A stretch of DNA of 10,620 bases. It comes from an uncultured Mycoplasmatota bacterium (GTDB lineage Bacteria; Bacillota_I; Bacilli_A; RF39; UBA660). Made by a program: the position numbers and the translations under genes. Of the stretch, positions 7,001 to 10,620 are shown one piece after another. Positions within the stretch are counted from its first letter, which is position 1. Every line of letters starts with the position of its first letter. The notes under the pieces were generated by a model, which worked only from the letters and a program-made list of their open reading frames with translations, was not told the origin of the DNA and searched no databases. The stretch is from contig URBY01000037.1 of the NCBI GenBank assembly GCA_900546245.1, positions 1-10,620 of the forward strand, written 5' to 3'.

Positions 7001-8644
7001 AATCCACTTGCGGCTCATTATAGATGTCCAAAATGTAAACATAGTATATTTGAAGAAGATGGAAAAGCATTAGGTGCGACTTATTCAAGTGGTTTTGATT
7101 TACCTAATAAAAATTGTCCAAAATGTGGTACTTTGATGCTTAAAGATGGACAAGATATTCCATTTGCTACATTCCTTGGATTTAATGCAGATAAAGTTCC
7201 AGATATAGATCTTAACTTTTCAGATTTAAACCAAGCAGCAATCCATGAATATACAAAGGTATTATTTGGTGTTGATAATGTTTATAGAGCAGGAACAATA
7301 GGTACTGTCGCAGAAAAAACTGCATATGGTTATACGAAAGGATTCTTTGAAGATAAAGGTATAGAAAAAAGATCAATAGAAATAGAAAGACTTTCAAAAG
7401 GATGTACAGGTGTTAAAAGAACTACAGGACAACATCCAGGTGGAATAGTAGTTATACCAGATTACATGGATGTATTTGATTTTACACCATTCCAGTTTCC
7501 AGCAGATGATCCAAATTCTGCATGGAGAACAACACACTTTGATTATCATAAAATTGAAGATGATGTATTAAAATTAGATATATTAGGTCACTCAGATCCA
7601 ACACAACTTCGTATGATACAAGATATGACAGGAACAGATGTTACAGAAGTTCCACTAGATGATAAAGAAACAATGGGAATATTCTTGTCACCTGCGCCAC
7701 TTGGTGTAACATCAGATCAAATAATGTGTAATACAGGTACTCTTGGTATACCAGAATTTGGTACAAAATTTACAATACAAATGGTTGAAGATACTAAACC
7801 AAAAACATTTGCCGAATTAATTAAAATATCTGGTTTATCACATGGTACTGATGTTTGGCTAGGTAATGCACAAGATTTAATAAAAAATAATATTGTACCA
7901 TTCTCTCAAGTAATAGGATGTCGTGATGACATAATGGTATATCTAATGTATAATGGTCTTAAACCTATTACTGCATTTAAAATAATGGAATTTGTAAGAA
8001 AAGGTAGAGCAAGTAAACCAAAAGATCATGATCAATGGGTTGAATATGAACAAATATTAAAAGATGCTGGAATAAAAGATTGGTTTATTGAATCATGTCA
8101 TAAAATAAAATACATGTTCCCAAAAGCCCATGCCGCAGCATATGTAACAAGTGCATTTAGGATTGCTTGGTATAAAGTTCATATGCCAGTGTATTACTAT
8201 GCATCTTGGCTTTCATGTAAAGCAACTGATGTTGATATTATTCCTATGATAAAAGGTTATGACGCTATTAAAGATAAACTTACAGAAATAACTAATAAAG
8301 GAAGAGATGCATCTAATAAAGAATTAGGTACATATGAATCACTTCATCTATGTTTAGAAGCAGCAGCTAGAGGTATAAAATTCTTAAATGTTGATTTATA
8401 TAAGAGTGCTGCAACTACTTTTGGAGCAGCTAGTGAAACAGAAGTAATTCCTCCATTTAATGCAATTGAAGGACTTGGTGATACAGTTGCTAATAATATA
8501 GTTGAAGAAAGAGAAAAAGGTCCATTTATATCAATTGAGGAATTCCAGATAAGATGTAAAGTATCAGGTACTTTAATAGATAAAATGAGATTAATGGGTA
8601 TATTTGGTGATATGCCTGAAACAAGTCAGCTTAGCTTGTTCTAA
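4001..8644 (+). CDS. polC: DNA polymerase III, PolC-type alpha subunit
   Basis: The replicative polymerase of low-GC Gram-positives, 1547 residues, versus about 1440 in Bacillus. In order: an N-terminal domain; a charged Glu/Lys-rich linker (about 161-205); an OB fold (about 227-325); PHP part 1 from about 331 (ELHAHT with His335); an inserted DnaQ-like proofreading exonuclease, about 425-600, with D431-x-E433, the AHNAKFD motif and HRANYD ending at Asp580; PHP part 2 including GDVHH near 743; then the polymerase core with GSRGSVGSS (981-989), a four-Cys zinc site (Cys1009, 1012, 1039, 1042), catalytic Asp1068 and Asp1070 in PDIDLNFS, and FPKAHAAAY near 1371-1381. A helix-hairpin-helix (about 1485-1515) precedes the C-terminal clamp-binding motif QLSLF. 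All expected catalytic residues are present. ATG 4001 is chosen because AAGGGTGG ends 5 nt upstream; the longer frame from 3878 would read through the tail remnant and promoter. Confidence 0.97.
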   Translation: MDSKLELFLNKINLPKEDYNYFNEGKILKIKSTKDKLNWDFIIETKELLPIKVLEYLDENIKKGFPNLNTVTYEIVPKTVNKSLINSYFNYIINKLSLGKAVSMIFYGKEIKATTNGMVITASNKAEENMINSRLNEIINTYHKIGFESLNLKIELLDGGNELKEEIKKELEEEVKEASKEATEFLNKPKERPRERMQMVSTKKDPESSAIIGFENMSDPVSVQTITGEVNDVTIEGYIFGKELFESTKSVFKIITLKVSDLSDSILVKIFFRNEEDFNRVNGELNENSWYKINGRVSFDTFANDYVLSARNIVPIESKFKEEKDTEEEKRVELHAHTIMSQMDGVVSVEDLIKQAKKWGHRGIAVTDHDGVQAFPNAFNLVRGMNKDLKEGEEPFKVIYGCELVMVDDNIDIVIRPTDEGILDATYVVFDLETTGFNAGGADSIIEIGATKIRNGEILDSFDELIDPKRKLPQKIIDVTHITDDMLVGKMNEEEGVKKFIEWIGGENVPMVAHNAKFDVSFIEMAYKKYDLGEFKNPVIDTLELSRALDNTEARHSLSAITKRYGVVFDEDAHHRANYDAEGTALVLHKMLKKMYDQNFRKISELNNLVPKDEIHKYGKTHDINILTLTREGLKNLFTIVSYANTKYLYKTPRILRSEIEKYRKGLLIGSGCYQSEVFTSASTKSDEELANIIKFYDYVEVQPVDEYCHLVPSVFENEAQLIQNIEKIVRVTEEAGKMIVATGDVHHLKKEDKIYREIIINQNVPGRGRHPLIRNSKGGQIPSQHFRTTNEMLENFEFLGKEKAKELVITNPNKIIDMTEVFDVIIQTGGVPFSPRVKADDGKTYLDCPRVVTDLVYEKANDWYGDPLPYNIESRLGTELYGDIVLTSVKYYLDKSLSDEEKEIESFKQLHDVIVKGSDAVKDLVRKYLVDTSEEELTGDELEKKLKKSLGGVIGAGFDPIYLIAQRLVKKSNNDGFLVGSRGSVGSSFVATMMGITEVNPLAAHYRCPKCKHSIFEEDGKALGATYSSGFDLPNKNCPKCGTLMLKDGQDIPFATFLGFNADKVPDIDLNFSDLNQAAIHEYTKVLFGVDNVYRAGTIGTVAEKTAYGYTKGFFEDKGIEKRSIEIERLSKGCTGVKRTTGQHPGGIVVIPDYMDVFDFTPFQFPADDPNSAWRTTHFDYHKIEDDVLKLDILGHSDPTQLRMIQDMTGTDVTEVPLDDKETMGIFLSPAPLGVTSDQIMCNTGTLGIPEFGTKFTIQMVEDTKPKTFAELIKISGLSHGTDVWLGNAQDLIKNNIVPFSQVIGCRDDIMVYLMYNGLKPITAFKIMEFVRKGRASKPKDHDQWVEYEQILKDAGIKDWFIESCHKIKYMFPKAHAAAYVTSAFRIAWYKVHMPVYYYASWLSCKATDVDIIPMIKGYDAIKDKLTEITNKGRDASNKELGTYESLHLCLEAAARGIKFLNVDLYKSAATTFGAASETEVIPPFNAIEGLGDTVANNIVEEREKGPFISIEEFQIRCKVSGTLIDKMRLMGIFGDMPETSQLSLF

Positions 8645-8662
8645 TATAAGGAGGTAAATAAT

Positions 8663-9502
8663 ATGTTAATATATAAAAATACATTTGATAATGTAAAAAC
8701 TATAGGATTTAATTTCCAAGTAGAGGATCAATATTATGCGGATGAAACAACAGCAATCGTAGCAGATGGAATAACTAGAGATCCAATTGGTATTACAGAT
8801 TTTTCAAGTGCATCACCTAAACAATTTGTAGAAAAATACCCAAGACCAAGTGGGGCTTATCTTGCTGCTAAAGAAATATGTGATACTTTTTCAAAAGAAG
8901 ATGGTACTTTAAAAGAAAAATTAATAAAATGTAATCATAGTGTTAAAAAATTAAACGAAAAATATATAAATAAATGTGATTTTTTAGAAAATGATTATTA
9001 TGGTGCGGTCGCATCTTGTATACGTATTCATGATGATTTACTAGATTATGCATATATATGTGATTGTGGAGTAATAGTCTATGACTTTTTAGGAAATATA
9101 AAATTTCAAACAACAGATGATAAAAAGGTATATAGTGATTTTTATATTGATATGATTAAAACAAATTGGAGTTTACCAGAAACAAGAGTTATCGTAAGAA
9201 GAGATTTTAGAAACAATTTAAATAATATTCAAGATGGTAAATGTGTTTCTTATGGTGCTTTAACTGGAGAAGATTCTGCATCTGATTTTATAAGAAGTGG
9301 TCAAATTGAATTAGAAAAAAATGATATTGTAGTAGTATATAGTGATGGATTTAGTGAATTTTTACATGAACAAGAATTTATATCATCAATATTAAATTTT
9401 CAAAAAGAAAAATTTGAAGAATATATTAATATAAAATCAAAAGAAGATTATAATAAGTATGGAAAAGAAAAAACTTTAGTATTATTTAAAAATAATATAT
9501 AA
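8663..9502 (+). CDS. PP2C-family (PPM) serine/threonine phosphatase-like protein
   Basis: This 279-residue soluble protein is of typical PP2C size. Recognisable motifs in order are VEDQYYAD (20-26), ADGI (34-37, metal Asp35), YGAVASCIRI (113-122, the beta strand usually reading GTTA), CDCG (133-136, where the family has GDS/GD) and YSDGFSE (226-232, metal Asp228). The C-terminal metal motif, usually DN or DD before a T, reads KEKT at 268-271, so one metal ligand appears to be missing or shifted. The protein is therefore either a divergent active phosphatase or a regulatory pseudo-phosphatase. The gene starts 18 nt after polC with a strong AAGGAGGT site (8648-8655) and no promoter between, so it is probably co-transcribed with polC; a terminator follows. 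No partner kinase gene is visible in the window. Confidence 0.8.
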   Translation: MLIYKNTFDNVKTIGFNFQVEDQYYADETTAIVADGITRDPIGITDFSSASPKQFVEKYPRPSGAYLAAKEICDTFSKEDGTLKEKLIKCNHSVKKLNEKYINKCDFLENDYYGAVASCIRIHDDLLDYAYICDCGVIVYDFLGNIKFQTTDDKKVYSDFYIDMIKTNWSLPETRVIVRRDFRNNLNNIQDGKCVSYGALTGEDSASDFIRSGQIELEKNDIVVVYSDGFSEFLHEQEFISSILNFQKEKFEEYINIKSKEDYNKYGKEKTLVLFKNNI

Positions 9503-9510
9503 CATTACTA

Positions 9511-9539
9511 GAAAGAAGAGCTAAAACTCTTTTTTTTTT
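9511..9539 (+). terminator. Rho-independent terminator of the polC-phosphatase operon
   Basis: AAAGAAGAG (9512-9520) pairs with CTCTTTTTT (9527-9535) with one G-U pair and a CTAAAA loop, followed by Ts to 9539. It begins 9 nt after the phosphatase stop codon. Confidence 0.8.
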
Positions 9540-9576
9540 GTATAGGAAAATATGCGTGAAAAATCTATATTTATTA

Positions 9577-9604
9577 TTGACATTTGTATATTCTATGATA
9601 ATAT
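9577..9604 (+). promoter_or_regulatory. Promoter of the Cys-His-Asp protein gene
   Basis: TTGACA (9577-9582) and TAATAT (9599-9604) are 16 bp apart, and a TGA just before the -10 gives an extended TGn element. The promoter falls inside the longer upstream reading frame, which supports the later ATG at 9633. Confidence 0.65.
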
Positions 9605-9632
9605 ATTTGTTAAAAAAAGGAGTGAAAAAAGT

Positions 9633-10337
9633 ATGATTGGAATTAATGATATTCTAAAGAAAATCATTTTTGAAGAGCCATTAACTGAAGAAGATAGATT
9701 TAAAATATTACGTTCAAAAAGAATTGAGCCTAAAGTGGTAGAATATTTAATGGAAAAATTAAATAATTTATATATTGAAGTTTTAGGTAAGTATAAAGGT
9801 TCATTATTTGAATTAATGAAAAATGAAAAACTAGAAGGGTGGTGCTGGCAGACTACAGAATCCGCAATAGTATTTTTAAATGATGATGATTATATTGAAA
9901 GAGGAAATTTAAAATTTGATGAAAGAACAAAAGAATATTATCATTCATGGATATGTTTTAATTTTGATAATGAAGAATATGTTTTAGATCCATGCTTAAA
10001 TCTTTTATGTAAAAAAAGTGATTATTCAAAAATATTTGAAATTAATGTAAAAGGAAAAGTAAGTGCTATAGAAGTAAAAAAAGAATTAATAAAACAAGTT
10101 ACTACACACAAAAAAGAAGAGTTATCAATAGAAAAAAAGAATATAGAATTATTTATGAAAAAAATTATGGGAGATTCTTATGATAGTTATATTGAAAGAA
10201 CAAAAGGTGAAGTTGTAGTTCACGGACCAGAAGATATAAATACACCATTATATAGAAATGGTGCAGGTTATAAAACAGAAATAGAAAATGAAAAAATAAA
10301 AAAACTAACATTTCATTATTACTATTGTGATTGCTAA
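9633..10337 (+). CDS. Unrecognised protein with a candidate Cys-His-Asp triad
   Basis: This 234-residue protein has no signal peptide or membrane segment. Its centre contains GWCWQTTE (69-76, Cys71), YYHSWICF (102-109, His104) and EYVLDPCL (115-122, Asp119). The order and spacing recall the Cys-His-Asp triad of transglutaminase-like and other papain-fold cysteine enzymes (Cys at a helix start, His and Asp on following strands). The N-terminal 60 residues are helical and charged. A charged helix (about 145-180) and a Gly/Asn-rich stretch (198-213) lead to a Tyr/Cys-rich end (HYYYCDC). Function is not recognised; a hydrolase or transferase is inference only. The start was chosen because AAAGGAGTG lies about 10 nt upstream of ATG 9633, while the frame open from 9552 would span the promoter. 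It is transcribed alone, between two terminators. Confidence 0.75.
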   Translation: MIGINDILKKIIFEEPLTEEDRFKILRSKRIEPKVVEYLMEKLNNLYIEVLGKYKGSLFELMKNEKLEGWCWQTTESAIVFLNDDDYIERGNLKFDERTKEYYHSWICFNFDNEEYVLDPCLNLLCKKSDYSKIFEINVKGKVSAIEVKKELIKQVTTHKKEELSIEKKNIELFMKKIMGDSYDSYIERTKGEVVVHGPEDINTPLYRNGAGYKTEIENEKIKKLTFHYYYCDC

Positions 10338-10351
10338 TAATATTAAAATTG

Positions 10352-10388
10352 AAAAATATCTATGAATATAAACATCATAGATATTTTT
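10352..10388 (+). terminator. Strong hairpin terminator
   Basis: AAAAATATCTATGA (10352-10365) and TCATAGATATTTTT (10375-10388) form a perfect 14-bp stem with a 9-nt loop and end in a T-rich run. It lies 15 nt after the stop codon and, being symmetric with A- and T-runs on both sides, could act in both directions. Confidence 0.8.
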
Positions 10389-10412
10389 ATTTATAAGTAA
10401 TTATTCTTACAC

Positions 10413-10448
10413 CCTAATATTAAGCATATAAAATCCATATTTATTAGG
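10413..10448. repeat. Short inverted repeat in the final intergenic region
   Basis: CCTAATA (10413-10419) and TATTAGG (10442-10448) are perfect inverted copies separated by 22 AT-rich bases. It lies between the terminator and the promoter of the last gene. Chance is a real possibility in such AT-rich DNA. The rest of the 202-nt intergenic stretch shows no gene. Confidence 0.35.
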
Positions 10449-10481
10449 TAATCTGATGATATTAAAAGAATGGCGATAAAA

Positions 10482-10510
10482 TTGGCATATTACTAAGATA
10501 GTGTTAATAT
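10482..10510 (+). promoter_or_regulatory. Promoter of the last (truncated) gene
   Basis: TTGGCA (10482-10487) and TAATAT (10505-10510) have 17-bp spacing, and a TGT directly before the -10 forms an extended element. The predicted start near 10517 leaves about 23 nt before the ATG. Confidence 0.65.
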
Positions 10511-10539
10511 ATTTTCAAATTTTTAGGGGGAAATTTATT

Positions 10540-10620
10540 ATGAATTTTGAGTATATAAGTAATTTCATTAATGAAAATATTGATCAAGTATCAGATTATA
10601 AAGACTCTATCATTAAGTTA
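10540..10620 (+). CDS. 5' end of a gene of unknown function (cut by window end)
   Basis: An ATG at 10540 follows AGGGGGA (10525-10531) at good spacing and a clear promoter. The 27 visible codons start MNFEYISNFINENIDQ and continue with acidic and polar residues, probably helical. There is no signal peptide and no recognisable motif, so no function can be assigned. It is preceded by a terminator, so it starts a new transcription unit. Confidence 0.7.
   Translation, partial: MNFEYISNFINENIDQVSDYKDSIIKL

Noticed and set aside
9552..9632. Hydrophobic N-terminal extension (possible signal peptide) of the Cys-His-Asp protein
   Set aside because: The stretch contains a TTGACA/TAATAT promoter and the later ATG has AAAGGAGTG upstream.
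194..10337. Mycoplasma-type code with TGA as Trp
   Set aside because: All Trp codons seen are TGG and no conserved protein is interrupted by TGA, so the standard bacterial code fits.
10338..10539. tRNA or other structured RNA in the last intergenic region
   Set aside because: No cloverleaf or conserved RNA motif is visible; a terminator, a small inverted repeat and a promoter account for the sequence.

Overview
The window comes from a very AT-rich, low-GC Gram-positive bacterium (Bacillota, probably a Bacilli or RF39-like lineage). The main evidence is a full-length PolC, the replicative DNA polymerase III of that group, together with near-exclusive A/T third codon positions, AAGGAGG-type ribosome binding sites and classical sigma-A-like promoters. 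All complete genes are on the + strand and end in TAA or TAG. Tryptophan is always TGG and no long frame is interrupted by TGA, so TGA is read as a stop. The lineage is an inference.

Layout. (1) 1-121 is the 3' end of a gene whose last 40 codons are nearly identical to the end of the next gene. (2) 194-1936 encodes a 580-residue protein made almost entirely of 34-residue helical repeats of unrecognised function. (3) 1999-2646 encodes an NrtR-type regulator (degenerate Nudix domain plus winged helix). 2721-3815 encodes a NadR/Ttd14-like P-loop ATPase fused to a CYTH domain. The same 15-bp palindrome, GTGTAnnnnnTACAC, precedes both genes, so they look like one regulon. (4) 3808-3927 is an orphan third copy of the 120-bp tail seen in (1) and (2). 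It supplies the stop codon of the CYTH gene and lies just upstream of the polC promoter. (5) 4001-8644 is polC, followed 18 nt later by a PP2C-like phosphatase gene (8663-9502) and a terminator. (6) 9633-10337 encodes an unrecognised protein with a possible Cys-His-Asp triad, with its own promoter and a strong terminator. (7) A further gene starts at 10540 and runs off the window.

How the parts relate. The three tail copies, each ending in an AT-only terminator-like hairpin, bracket two blocks: the repeat gene and the nrtR/CYTH pair. This suggests that repeat-protein paralogs were once tandem here and that recombination or insertion rearranged them beside polC. The regulator/CYTH pair is the most promising functional unit: a predicted nucleotide-derivative sensor controlling a P-loop ATPase whose CYTH metal-binding signature has Gln in place of Glu. 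polC sits outside the proS-polC-rimP-nusA context known from Bacillus and is instead linked to a phosphatase gene. No RNA gene, CRISPR array, transposase or gene-free stretch longer than about 200 bases was seen.
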